This document shows positions 27,401-36,228 of a stretch of DNA of 64,000 nucleotides, in pieces; positions within the stretch are counted from its first letter, which is position 1; each line of letters opens with the position of its first letter. Under the pieces are notes generated by a model. The model was not told where the DNA came from and made no database searches. It saw only the letters and a program-made list of their open reading frames with translations. Source of the stretch: a bacterium (lineage in GTDB: Bacteria; Cyanobacteriota; Sericytochromatia; S15B-MN24; UBA4093); contig JAGIBK010000001.1 of the NCBI GenBank assembly GCA_017744355.1, positions 897,694 through 961,693 of the forward strand, in the 5' to 3' direction. A program made the position numbers and the translations under genes.

Positions 27401-27884
27401 CAACGGCGATTGGTCCTACGGCTCGGATGGCAACCCGGCGCTTTCGCAAGGGCTCGGAACGCCGAACGGGATCGCGTGCGATGCGAATGGCCGGCTGTAC
27501 GTCTCGGATCAGGCGAATCATGCCGTCCGTCGGATCGAGGCGAATGGCATCATCTCGACCGTGGCGGGAAGCTCTCGCATGTCGGGTTTCAGTGACGGCG
27601 ACGGCACTGCCTACTCGGCCCAGCTATTCGAACCGACGAAGCTCGTGACGGACGGCGAGAACCTCTACGTGCTGGACAGCGGGAACCACTGCGTCCGCCA
27701 TATCGACGCCGCGGGCCAGATTCGGACCTTGGCGGGGACCCCTCAGGTGCAAGGCTTTGGCAACGACGGGGGGTCCGCGAACCAAGCGCAACTGGATGGG
27801 CCCAAAGGCATCTTCCTGGATGTGGCCGCAGGGCGTCTGCTGGTGGCCGACAGCGGCAACCACCGGATTCGCAGCATCAAGTGA
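24447..27884 (+). CDS. Large surface lipoprotein with IPT/TIG and NHL beta-propeller repeats
   Basis: 1145 residues. The lipobox 'FLAGC' is near residue 17. A carboxypeptidase-regulatory-like beta-sandwich (about 70-125, 'VGATVSLINTGSNQT') follows. Three IPT/TIG Ig-like domains lie at about 248-325, 327-405 and 407-490 ('GTGFxxxxxxxNEVxFG'). From about 505 to the end runs a long series of NHL-type repeats with the pattern 'G-I-A-x-D-x-x-G-N-L-Y-V-A-D-x-x-N-N-R-V-R-K-I', alternating with 'ITTVAGNG..G..GDGGPA' blades. It is probably an outer-membrane-anchored adhesion or sugar/protein-binding protein; ligands cannot be inferred. AAAGGAGGAG precedes the ATG. Base composition upstream is strikingly AT-rich. 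Confidence 0.88.
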   Translation: MRYLSLMLVCVFFLAGCLAPNFRVPLSGRSSGASHGSPDLIGYVGTGPLRPFEAPAMKGSVSFASRRAQGTLEEVAVGATVSLINTGSNQTVITGLTDAQGNFVLNMPKGFRPDGTAVYYLEAFKGIGGNLPGNSAIRVRTVAMYRNNGWVTISSTRPNDGIRLSPGSTALAIAAALLKDAGRSVSLDQLIGRITESGYTPVDGLTLADFEGVRTIVEGCLADRRDPIAGVGFNTATNTWVQAGGSSLVMTVTAVDPTSSERGTLVTFTGQGFTPGSTAVVRFNGAPQNALSVSATAVGVTVPEAATSGQTSVQIGNLIALGPTFKVPVKIDALSRLDGGPGTSVTVTGTGFDSSNRDHNEVRFGGTKATVTQVTATSLEVTVPAGAFAGPVSVSVFGSDANSPDPFYPTLDFTSFSPTKAEPGRSITLKGTGFHKDAGSNEVHFGTVLAENVTLENDELSVKVPQNAVSGGISVTVNGITANLTGFVVLGTEQPFSNPNIQTIAGTTQLTGSIQATNWPISGRDIAIAQDGTQYVASPQGVYKVTTGGMASLLVSNAELNNAEPQSVACKGDEALYISTEQRIYRYTSGSGVTWIAGNDTWVSSGDGGTANGAGIEKGGDLALDHDGNVYFIDAWRIRKIDLLGFISTIAGNGTYGDGGDGGPAVNAMFRSPSALCIAPSGDIYIADTGNYRIRKINASGTITTVVGDGGQFKPNDGLPLNISIRPTGLTFGTDGLLYFSDTRQMKLRTYNPTAPSVTNKVMNGMSYENASGATKSLTGFNPQQVASSPQGEVYVTITNSVLKLTVSSGALRIAIGNETAGFAGEGAEALLARLNSPEGIAKDQSGNLYVADTNNNRVRKIDPNGVITTFAGDGTSGGNAYNEMMATAASLGRISDVAVSSQGVYIACTDSHRVWRVDGLGKLREVAGNGSPGFSGDGNPATVAQLWYPSAICLDQSGNLFIADRDNNRIRKVDTNGVITTVAGNGDWSYGSDGNPALSQGLGTPNGIACDANGRLYVSDQANHAVRRIEANGIISTVAGSSRMSGFSDGDGTAYSAQLFEPTKLVTDGENLYVLDSGNHCVRHIDAAGQIRTLAGTPQVQGFGNDGGSANQAQLDGPKGIFLDVAAGRLLVADSGNHRIRSIK

Positions 27885-27893
27885 AGCGATGGG

Positions 27894-28709
<816 letters not shown>

Positions 28710-28808
28710 GCGTGAGTTTCCTCGTGGCGATCGGGGGGACGTTGGAAGAACCAGTTTATCACCCGTTGCAAGCGGGTGCCAAACCAGGCGCCATAAGCCC
28801 AAGCTTGC

Positions 28809-28837
28809 TTGAAACAGCGCGCAAAGTAAGTTAATAT
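28809..28837 (+). promoter_or_regulatory. Promoter of the GGDEF-like/holB/ricT operon
   Basis: TTGAAA and TAATAT are 17 bases apart, about 120 bases before the first start codon. Both hexamers match the sigma-70 consensus well. Confidence 0.65.
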
Positions 28838-28848
28838 GCTCACAACCC

Positions 28849-28885
28849 GTGGACCCTTTTGTTAATCAAAGGGTGACCCGTCCAC
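28849..28885 (+). promoter_or_regulatory. Nested inverted repeats in the operon leader
   Basis: Directly after the promoter, GTGGAC and GTCCAC form outer arms and CCCTTT and AAAGGG inner arms around TGTTAATC. In RNA they could make one interrupted hairpin near the 5' end. In DNA the inner repeat could be an operator. Function unknown. Confidence 0.4.
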
Positions 28886-28958
28886 AACCACCCCAGGTCA
28901 GCACCGTAGCACCACACGACCGCCTTGCACACGACCGCCGAGTTGGAGGAGTAGGGAT

Positions 28959-29915
28959 ATGGAAACACTGGCCCCCCTGTCGCAGGCAGACCTTCAAAAT
29001 CTCGTCGCGGTTGCGACCAGGATTCCCCCCACCACCAACTGGGAGTTCCTCAAGACGACGCTCCAAGACGTGCTCGCGACCAACGCGCCGGGCGTCGACG
29101 CGGCGCTCTGGCTGCCGAGCCCCGACGGCCTGGTGCCCCTGACCCCCGGGGCCGAGTCGGTCTTCGCCGCCTTCATCTCGGACCACGAGGTCGAGGACTA
29201 CGCCAAGGAGCCCGGCGAGTTCACCATGATCCCGCCCGGCTACCGCCAGGCCATCGTGGCCAACCGCCAGACCTTCGGCCAGCTCCTGATCGCAGGCGAT
29301 CGCTCCCGCGAGGACTTCCTGCGTCACCTCTCGGGCGTCATCGCCACGCCGGCCGGCCTCTCGGCGCTCGCCGTCCAGCTGGGCGACGAAGTCTCCAAGC
29401 GCACCTCGACCGACAAGCTGACCGGCCTCTGGAACCGCCAGTACTTCAACGAGCGCTTCCGCGAAGAGTGCGAGCGCCTGGTGCGCTCCAAGGAGACCGG
29501 GGCCGTCGCCATCGTCAGCCTCGACAACTTCTCGGCGCTCGCGCGGACCATGGCTCCTGAGGAGCAGAACGCCCTCTTCGCCCAGGTGGGCCAGGCCGTT
29601 CGCCAGGTGATCCGTCAGACGGACTGGGGCGTTCGCTGGGACAACTTCGATCTGCTCTTCTACTTCCCCTCCACTTCGGCCGAGGCGGCCGTCGAGGTCC
29701 TCAAGCGCTTCACCCGCAAGATGGTCTCGACCTCGCCGATCCTCGAGCCCATCTCGGGCGTCAGCTCGACGGTCGAGACCACCAGCCCCCGGGCCCTCAT
29801 CCAGCTCGCGACCCGTCGGCTGGACCTTGCCCGCAAGGACGGCAACCGCCGCGTTATCTGCTTCGCGACGCCGGGCGGCGGCCTCCAGTTCTATCGAGAA
29901 GAGACGGAAGCCTAA
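28959..29915 (+). CDS. Degenerate GGDEF-domain protein
   Basis: 318 residues, no membrane helix. The N-terminal half (about 1-145) is a GAF-like or otherwise unrecognised sensor region. The C-terminal half (about 150-310) has the diguanylate cyclase framework, with 'DKLTGLWNRQYFNERF' and 'VAIVSLDNFSAL'. The active-site loop, normally R-Y-G-G-D-E-F, reads R-W-D-N-F-D-L. It therefore should not make cyclic di-GMP and may bind a nucleotide or a partner instead. GGAG precedes the ATG. It heads an operon with holB (ten bases downstream) and ricT, which suggests a role in replication or RNA/cell-fate control. Confidence 0.83.
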   Translation: METLAPLSQADLQNLVAVATRIPPTTNWEFLKTTLQDVLATNAPGVDAALWLPSPDGLVPLTPGAESVFAAFISDHEVEDYAKEPGEFTMIPPGYRQAIVANRQTFGQLLIAGDRSREDFLRHLSGVIATPAGLSALAVQLGDEVSKRTSTDKLTGLWNRQYFNERFREECERLVRSKETGAVAIVSLDNFSALARTMAPEEQNALFAQVGQAVRQVIRQTDWGVRWDNFDLLFYFPSTSAEAAVEVLKRFTRKMVSTSPILEPISGVSSTVETTSPRALIQLATRRLDLARKDGNRRVICFATPGGGLQFYREETEA

Positions 29916-29925
29916 GGGAGCCACT

Positions 29926-30924
29926 TTGTCAGGCGCGCTAACCAGGATCATCGGTCAGGCGAGGGCCGTTCGCATGTTGCGGGCGGCCCTCGCCGAGCCG
30001 TCTCACGCCTATCTCTTCGTGGGCCCTCCCCAGGTGGGCAAGACGGCCACCGCCCTTGCCTTCGCCCAGGCACTCAACTGCCCTGCGGCCCACGCCGCCC
30101 CCGATCCCCAGGCGGCTGACGCCTGCGGGGTCTGCGTCGAGTGCCGTTCCATCGCCAACGCCAACCATCCCGACGTTCGCTTCGTCGAACCCAGCGAGGG
30201 CAAGAAGGTCTTCGCGGTCGACCAGGTGCGCAAGCTCGTCGAGGAGGTGGGCTGGAAGGCCTACCGCGCCCGGCACAAGGTCTACGTCATCCCCACCGAC
30301 CTCTTGAACGTGCAGGGCGCCAACACCCTGCTCAAGACCATCGAGGAGCCCCAGCCGGGGACCGTCCTGATCCTGGTCGCCACGAGCCTCGACCACGTGC
30401 TGCCGACCCTGGTCTCGCGCTGTCAGCCCGTCTTCTTCGGGCCGGTCGCCCCCGAGGCGATCGCCCCCTGGCTCGAAACCAACCACGGGGTGCCCACCGC
30501 GCGCGCTCAGCACCTGGCACGAGTCTCGGACGGCCGAATTGGCTGGGCCCTTGCCGTCTCCCAGTCGGGGGACCTGCCCGAGCCGACCATGCTTGCGGCC
30601 GAGACCTACGCCGCCGCCCTCGTCGAGGCCGAGAAGCTCGCCGGCGAGGATGCCGAGACCCAGCAGCTCGCCCTCGAAGCGCTCATCGCCCAGGTTCGTG
30701 ATATGATGGTCTATCAGCAGACGAGGCGTCACGACTGGATCGCAAGGCCCGAACAAGCAGCGCGCGCCGCCGAGCGGCACCTGCCGCTGGGGTACTGGAT
30801 GCGGGTGATCAAGCGCCTCGAGCAGGCCCGGCGCGAACTTTCGGCCCACGCCAACGCCAGACTCCTCTGGACCGTGCTTGCGGGCGACCTTCAACCAACG
30901 GCAATCGAGCGCTCGGGCGCATAG
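29926..30924 (+). CDS. holB: DNA polymerase III delta-prime subunit
   Basis: 332 residues from the TTG at 29926, with AAGGGAG five bases upstream. It is part of the clamp loader. The N-terminal AAA domain has the P-loop 'GPPQVGKTATA', the zinc-binding 'ACGVCVECRS' cluster, 'VYVIPTDLLNVQGANTLLKT' and the 'SRC' arginine-finger motif ('LVSRCQPV'). The C-terminal helical part resembles the clamp-loader collar. Neighbouring holB and ricT (yaaT) is an order also seen in Bacillus. Confidence 0.92.
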   Translation: MSGALTRIIGQARAVRMLRAALAEPSHAYLFVGPPQVGKTATALAFAQALNCPAAHAAPDPQAADACGVCVECRSIANANHPDVRFVEPSEGKKVFAVDQVRKLVEEVGWKAYRARHKVYVIPTDLLNVQGANTLLKTIEEPQPGTVLILVATSLDHVLPTLVSRCQPVFFGPVAPEAIAPWLETNHGVPTARAQHLARVSDGRIGWALAVSQSGDLPEPTMLAAETYAAALVEAEKLAGEDAETQQLALEALIAQVRDMMVYQQTRRHDWIARPEQAARAAERHLPLGYWMRVIKRLEQARRELSAHANARLLWTVLAGDLQPTAIERSGA

Positions 30925-30952
30925 TCCCGACACCACAGAAAGGACCCTCGCC

Positions 30953-31762
30953 TTGATCGCGGCGATCCGCACCCGAACCGGCGATCTCCATCTGCTGGAC
31001 CCCGCCGATGACACGCTGACGCGCGGCGAGTTCGTCGTCTACGAGACCGAGCGCGGCCTCGACTGCTCGCCCGTCGTCTCCCTGCCGAGCGCCGTGCGCC
31101 ACGAGCACGGGGCCTTGCCGACCGTCCGCTTCATCCGGGCGGCGACCGACCAGGACCTCCTCCAGCTCGACAGCAAGTGGAGCGAAGAAGTCCGTGCCCA
31201 CGGGATCGGCATCGAGAAGATCGCTGCCCACGGCCTGCCCATGAAGCTGGTCGAGACGGTCTACACCCTCGACTACAGCCGCCTGACCTTCTTCTACACG
31301 GCCGACAACCGGGTGGACTTCAGGGCCCTGCTCAAGGACCTGACGGCCACCTTCCGCCGGACCCGCATCGAGCTGCGCCAGATCGGCGTGCGCAACGCGG
31401 CGGGGCTCATGGGCGGGGTCGGTCCCTGCGGCCGCGAGCTCTGCTGCTCGACCTTCCTCAAGGAGTTCGCGCCGATCACCATCAAGCTCGCCAAGGACCA
31501 GAACCTGCCCCTCAACCCCAGCAAGATCAGCGGCCTGTGCGGCCGGCTCATGTGCTGCCTGTCGTACGAGCACGAGATGTACCTCGAGATCAAGCAGGAG
31601 CTGCCCGTGGTCGGCAGCCGCGTCCGCGTCGAAGAGGGCGCCGGCTACGTGATCGAGCAGGTGGTCATGAAGGAGGCGGTCAAGGTCGAGATCAACGACG
31701 ACCTTGTCGTCGAGGTCCCCGTCTCGAAGCTACTCGATTATCCCAAGACGCAGCAGGAGTAA
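30953..31762 (+). CDS. ricT: PSP1-domain protein RicT (YaaT)
   Basis: 269 residues from the TTG at 30953, with AAGGA eight bases upstream; this equals the size of Bacillus YaaT. The PSP1 domain includes 'LRQIGVRNAAGLMGGVGPCG' and two Cys clusters, 'GPCGRELCC' and 'GLCGRLMCCLSYE', the residues known to hold iron-sulfur clusters in the RicAFT complex. RicT partners RicA and RicF to steer RNase Y-dependent mRNA maturation and sporulation or biofilm entry in Bacillus; ricA and ricF are not in this window. It follows holB and is only five bases before the ABC binding-protein gene. Confidence 0.93.
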   Translation: MIAAIRTRTGDLHLLDPADDTLTRGEFVVYETERGLDCSPVVSLPSAVRHEHGALPTVRFIRAATDQDLLQLDSKWSEEVRAHGIGIEKIAAHGLPMKLVETVYTLDYSRLTFFYTADNRVDFRALLKDLTATFRRTRIELRQIGVRNAAGLMGGVGPCGRELCCSTFLKEFAPITIKLAKDQNLPLNPSKISGLCGRLMCCLSYEHEMYLEIKQELPVVGSRVRVEEGAGYVIEQVVMKEAVKVEINDDLVVEVPVSKLLDYPKTQQE

Positions 31763-31767
31763 GCGCC

Positions 31768-33033
31768 ATGTCTCAATTCCGGATCGCCGCGGCGATCGCC
31801 CTCTCCCTTTCCGTCTCGCTCGCCGGCTGCGCCAAGGGCGGCGGCGAGAGTGGACGCAAGGTCGAATTCTGGACCATGGCGCTCAAGCCCACCTTCACGG
31901 GCTACCTCGAAGGCGTCATCGCGGACTTCGAGAAGGAGAACCCCGGCGTCAAGGTCGAGTGGATCGACGTGCCGGGCAACGCCATCGAGGACAAGACCCT
32001 CTCGTCGGTCAGCGGCGGCACCCCGCCGGATCTGGTCAACCTCAACCCCGACTTCGCCCAGCGCCTCGCGAGCAAGGGCGCGCTCCTCGACCTCTCCAAG
32101 CAGGTCCCCAAGGACGTGCAGCGCAGCTACTTCCCCTACGCGATCGACGCCTCGACCGTCGACGGCAAGCTCATCGGCCTGCCCTGGTACCTCTCGACCC
32201 AGGTGGCCATCTACAACAAGGAGCTGCTCGAAAAGGCCGGTCTCAAGACCCTGCCCGGCACCTACCGGGACCTGGCCGCTCAGGCGCCGGCCTTCAAGGC
32301 CGTGGGCGCCGTACCGTTCATCCCCAACCTGGGCGACGGCAACCGCATCCTCGAGCTCTTCGCCCTCGACGGGGTACCGCTGCTCACCCCGGACAAGAAG
32401 CAAGCTGCCTTCGACACTCCCCAGGGCCGCGACACCTTCGCCTTCTGGACCGGCCTGTTCACCAAGGGGACGCTGCCCAAGGAGGCCCTCAGCCTCGACA
32501 ACCGCGAGATCGTGGACCGCTTCCAGGCCGGCCAGTCCGCCGTGCTGCCTGCCGGCCCGCAGTTCCTCAAGCAGGTCCGCGAGAACGCGCCCCAGCTCTA
32601 CGAGAAGGTCGACGTGGCCCCGCAGATCGCGGGCAAGAGCGGCAAGGTGGGCGTCGGGATCATGAACCTGGTGGTGCCGACCACCAGCCGCAACCCCGAG
32701 GATGCGATCGCGCTGGCGACGCACGTGACCAACGCCGCCAACCAGCTCGCGTTCTGCAAGCTCGCCGCCATTCTGCCCTCGTCGCGGGAAGCGGCGGACA
32801 ATCCCTTCTTCACCACCCTCCCTGCGACCGCCTCGGTCGAGGACCGGGCCCGCAAGATCGCCGCCGAGCAGCTCAAGCGCGCGGAGCTCCTGGTGCCGCC
32901 CATGCCCCACCAGAGCGAGCTCAAGAAGGCCATGAACGACGCCCTGCAGCGCGCCGCCCTGGGCCAGCTCAGCTCGGATGAGGCCCTCAAGCAAGCAGCA
33001 GCCGAGTGGAACCGGATCCTCGCGACCCCATGA
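31768..33033 (+). CDS. ABC sugar transporter, extracellular binding lipoprotein
   Basis: 421 residues. Lipobox 'SLAGC' near residue 20. The mature protein is a family-1 extracellular solute-binding protein (MalE-like): 'VEFWTMALKPTF' start, 'FEKENPGVKVEWIDVPG', 'SGGTPPDLVNLNPDF', 'GLPWYLSTQVAIYNKELLEKAG'. It captures sugars or similar solutes for import. The ATG at 31768 starts five bases after ricT, so the transporter is read with the holB-ricT operon. Its stop overlaps the permease start by four bases. Confidence 0.9.
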   Translation: MSQFRIAAAIALSLSVSLAGCAKGGGESGRKVEFWTMALKPTFTGYLEGVIADFEKENPGVKVEWIDVPGNAIEDKTLSSVSGGTPPDLVNLNPDFAQRLASKGALLDLSKQVPKDVQRSYFPYAIDASTVDGKLIGLPWYLSTQVAIYNKELLEKAGLKTLPGTYRDLAAQAPAFKAVGAVPFIPNLGDGNRILELFALDGVPLLTPDKKQAAFDTPQGRDTFAFWTGLFTKGTLPKEALSLDNREIVDRFQAGQSAVLPAGPQFLKQVRENAPQLYEKVDVAPQIAGKSGKVGVGIMNLVVPTTSRNPEDAIALATHVTNAANQLAFCKLAAILPSSREAADNPFFTTLPATASVEDRARKIAAEQLKRAELLVPPMPHQSELKKAMNDALQRAALGQLSSDEALKQAAAEWNRILATP

Positions 33034-33935
33034 GCAGCCGCACCTCGACCCGGGCGAAGCTGACGCCCTTCCTTTTCCTTGCGCCGGCCGGGCTCGTGCT
33101 GGGACTCTTCTGGTTCTTGCCCGCCTTGATGGCGGTGCTGACCTCGTTCACCCACGTGAGCCTCGGCTCCAGCACGGACCTGCTCTCCCAGTTCCGCTGG
33201 ATTGGCCTGGACAACTACCTGGCGCTTCTGCGCGATCCCCTGTTCCTCAAGGCCTTCTTCAACTCCTGGATCTACCTGCTCGGGGTCGTGCCGCCGCTGG
33301 TCATCCTGCCCCTCTTGCTCGCAATCCTGGTCAACACGCCCATGCGCGGCATCGGCTTCTTCCGGGCGGCCTACTACCTGCCGGTCGTCATCCCGATCGT
33401 GGTGGTCGGCCTCACCTGGAAGTGGCTGTACGCTGAGAACGGCCTGGTCAACTACGTGGGGCAGACCCTCTTCCCATGGCTGCTCAAACACCCGGTGCCC
33501 TGGCTGAGCCTTCCCGAGACCGCCATGGGCGCGGTGATGGCGGTGACCATCTGGAAGGGCCTCGGCTACTACATGGTCATCTACCTAGCGGGCCTTCAGG
33601 GCATCCCGCGCGACATCTACGAGTCGGCGGACCTGGACGGGGCGAGCCGCATCCAGCGCCACCTCTACCTCACCCTGCCCCTGATGCTGCCCCAGATGGG
33701 GCTCGTCGGCATCATCTCCTGCATTAACGCGCTCAAGGTCTTCGCCGAGATCTGGGTGCTGACCAAGGGCGGCCCGCTGGACTCGACCACGACCATGGTC
33801 TACTACTTGTATCAGCAGGCCTTCGAGCACCTGAACATGGGCTATGCGAGCGCCATCGGCATGGCGCTGTTCGCCATGACCCTCGCGCTCTCGATGCTCA
33901 ACAAGTACTACAGCGATCGCTACGCGACGACCTGA
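33030..33935 (+). CDS. ABC sugar transporter, MalF-type permease
   Basis: 301 residues, six membrane helices. The ABC-contacting EAA loop is present in the form 'YESADLDGASRIQRHLYLTLP', typical of MalF/UgpA permeases. The ATG overlaps the binding-protein stop (ATGA). The normal partner, a MalG-type permease, and an ATPase are both absent; a very strong terminator follows within 20 bases. The complex must therefore borrow subunits encoded elsewhere or be incomplete. Confidence 0.9.
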   Translation: MSSRTSTRAKLTPFLFLAPAGLVLGLFWFLPALMAVLTSFTHVSLGSSTDLLSQFRWIGLDNYLALLRDPLFLKAFFNSWIYLLGVVPPLVILPLLLAILVNTPMRGIGFFRAAYYLPVVIPIVVVGLTWKWLYAENGLVNYVGQTLFPWLLKHPVPWLSLPETAMGAVMAVTIWKGLGYYMVIYLAGLQGIPRDIYESADLDGASRIQRHLYLTLPLMLPQMGLVGIISCINALKVFAEIWVLTKGGPLDSTTTMVYYLYQQAFEHLNMGYASAIGMALFAMTLALSMLNKYYSDRYATT

Positions 33936-33950
33936 CGCCACTCACCCTGA

Positions 33951-33995
33951 AACGCCGAACGCCCCCGCCTCAAGCAGGCGGGGGCGTTCGGCGTT
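33951..33995. terminator. Very strong bidirectional terminator
   Basis: Perfect 20-base arms around a five-base loop, with AACGCC at one end and GGCGTTT at the other. It separates the ABC operon from the convergent LysM/EF-hand gene. Confidence 0.88.
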
Positions 33996-34007
33996 TAGAG
34001 GCGGTTC

Positions 34008-36119
34008 TTAAGCGGTCCTGCCGCGATCGCGGTAGTACTCCATGGCCCGCTGCTGCTTGTCCAGCTCGCTGGCCGTGATGCCGTCCTTGGCGGCGTTGTT
34101 GATCTTGAGAGTCTTGCCGCTGGTCTCGACGAAGTGGGACAGGTTGTCGGGGTCCTCGGAATTCTTCGCGGACTCGTAGGTATTGAACTCGACCGTCGAG
34201 AACTTCTGCCAGACCGCGTCGTACCGGCTGTCCTGCAGCATGCCGTCGAGCAGGGCGAGCTCCTTCTCGCGGTCCTCGGCGCTCAGCTTGTCGTTGAAGT
34301 CGACCTTGACTGGGTGGCCGGCCTTCTTGGAGAGCTGCTCCTCCACGCTCGCGGTGTGCGCCTCGACCTTGGCCTCGGCGCCGGCCTGGGCGATCGCGCG
34401 GCTCTGCTTGTCGATCTCGCTCGCGGTGAGGCCGTCGTCGCTGGCGTTGTTGATCTTGAGGACCTTGCCGTCGCTCTCGACGAAGCGCGAGAGGTTGTTG
34501 GGATCCTTGGAGTTGGTCGCCGAGGTGTAGGTGTTGAACTCGATCGCGTTGTAGCCCTTCCAGAGCGCGGCGTTGTTGGGATCATCCAGCTGCTTGTCGA
34601 GGACCTCGAGCTGCTTGAGCTGATCGAGCGGCGCGAGGTTCCCGTCGAAGCGGATGTCGACGGCATGGCCTGCGACCTTCCCCGCCTTCTCCTGGGTTGC
34701 CTTCACCTGATCGGCGACGACCTGCTTGAGGCCGTCATCGACCTTGAGCTCGCCGTACATCATCTGCGCTTCCTTGGCGACTTCGGGCAAGCCTGCGGCA
34801 TCGGCGACCTGGGCCAGCACCTGGATGGTGCCCTCGGCCTGCTGAATGGCTTCCACGCGCTCGCTCACCGACTTGGTCTTGTCGTTGGCAACCGCCATCT
34901 GCTCGGCGCCGACCTCGCGGGTGTAGGCCACGACGTCCGCCTTGTCCTGGGCCGACCACTTCTTGGCGGCCTCGGGATCCTTCGTTGCGGCTTCGAGGAG
35001 CTCGTACCCGTGAGCGGCTTGCTCCGAGGGCTTGGGGGCAGTTTCCTCGGGCTTGCTCTCGGTGACAGTGGCCTCCTCCTCGGGAGCCGAGGCGGCGGGG
35101 GCTGCCTCCTGCGCCTTGCCGGGGATCGTGATCTGGTCGCCGGGATAGATGAGAGCACCCCCGCTGGTGCGGCGCTTGCCGGTGGCGTCCTTGCCGTCCT
35201 GGAACAGGTCGGGATTCGCCTGCTTGATCTCGTCGAGGGTGACGCCGTTGGCGCGGGCGATCTTGCTCAAAGTGTCGCCAGCCTTGACCGTCACCGTCTC
35301 GGTGGCAGGGCCGCTGGTCTTCGCCTTGGAGGCATCTCCTGTTGCCATGCTGGCATTGAGGGCCTCGCGCTGATCCTCGGGCACGGAGGATAGGATCTTC
35401 TCTTGCTGGGCCTTGGGCATGTTGGCCCACTGATCGGAAGTGACCGCCGTGTCGCTATCGGCCCACAGCAGCTTGCCCGTCGAGGACATGCGCGTCAGCT
35501 GCGGGGTGCCATTGGCGTCCGGCTTCTCGTCGTGGCCGAAGTTCAGATCGCGCTTGCTGTCCGGGCCGCCCCAGGTCTTGCCCGCATCCTGAGGAGGATT
35601 GGCGCGATCGCCATAGATCCCCTTGAAGCTGCTCTGCAGTTCCTGCAGGCGCTTCTCGTAGGTCCCACGCTCCGGATCGTCCTTGGGGATGTTGGCGATC
35701 GCCGTTTCCGCCTTGGCGAGCGCCTCCTCGTTCACCTTCTTGGCCTGCTCGATGGCGGCCTGGTCGCCCTTCATGAGCGCCTTCTCGTTCGGCTCCGCGA
35801 TGGTGGTCCCGTCCAGGACCGCCTTGGCCTCGTTGTCGAGCTGATGCACGGCGATGCCCTTGACCAGGGAATCGAACTCGCTCAGGTCGATCTTGCCGGA
35901 GACATCCTTGTCGGCCTTGTCGAAGATCTGCTCGAAGGCCGCCTTCTCCTTGACCTTCTGGTCGGCGTTCAGGTTCTTGGCCTGCGCCAGCTGCTGATCG
36001 ACGAAGTCGCCCTTGGCGATCGCCTTGTCTTCCGTTTTCGGCTTCTCGGGGGCGACCACCTCGACGGGCGGCTTGTTCGGGAGATTGACCGTAAACTTTT
36101 GACCGACGCTCGTCGTCAT
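34008..36119 (-). CDS. EF-hand and LysM protein with a duplicated C-terminal domain
   Basis: 703 residues, acidic, highly charged, with no signal peptide or membrane helix. A perfect EF-hand calcium loop spans residues 70-81 (D70, D72, S74, G75, I77, E81). Helical, Ala/Glu/Lys-rich segments follow. A LysM domain lies at about 280-340 ('VTVKAGDTLSKIARANGV' to 'IYPGDQITIP'), then a Pro/Glu/Ala linker. Two related domains of about 92 residues occur at about 485-576 and 602-693, each with 'EFNTY.SA.NS.DP.NLS.FVE..GK.LKINNA..DG.TASE.DKQ'. Start at 36119 chosen because GGAGG lies eight bases upstream. Function unknown; I know no protein with this order. Confidence 0.8.
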   Translation of the reverse strand: MTTSVGQKFTVNLPNKPPVEVVAPEKPKTEDKAIAKGDFVDQQLAQAKNLNADQKVKEKAAFEQIFDKADKDVSGKIDLSEFDSLVKGIAVHQLDNEAKAVLDGTTIAEPNEKALMKGDQAAIEQAKKVNEEALAKAETAIANIPKDDPERGTYEKRLQELQSSFKGIYGDRANPPQDAGKTWGGPDSKRDLNFGHDEKPDANGTPQLTRMSSTGKLLWADSDTAVTSDQWANMPKAQQEKILSSVPEDQREALNASMATGDASKAKTSGPATETVTVKAGDTLSKIARANGVTLDEIKQANPDLFQDGKDATGKRRTSGGALIYPGDQITIPGKAQEAAPAASAPEEEATVTESKPEETAPKPSEQAAHGYELLEAATKDPEAAKKWSAQDKADVVAYTREVGAEQMAVANDKTKSVSERVEAIQQAEGTIQVLAQVADAAGLPEVAKEAQMMYGELKVDDGLKQVVADQVKATQEKAGKVAGHAVDIRFDGNLAPLDQLKQLEVLDKQLDDPNNAALWKGYNAIEFNTYTSATNSKDPNNLSRFVESDGKVLKINNASDDGLTASEIDKQSRAIAQAGAEAKVEAHTASVEEQLSKKAGHPVKVDFNDKLSAEDREKELALLDGMLQDSRYDAVWQKFSTVEFNTYESAKNSEDPDNLSHFVETSGKTLKINNAAKDGITASELDKQQRAMEYYRDRGRTA

Positions 36120-36228
36120 GGGGAACACCTCCGCGACAGCAATTGAAGACGATGGCTTGCTTGGATGCTAAGGATCCACTACCACGACTTCACAAATCTA
36201 AAACCGGAATTAGGGGGTGCCAAGCCGT

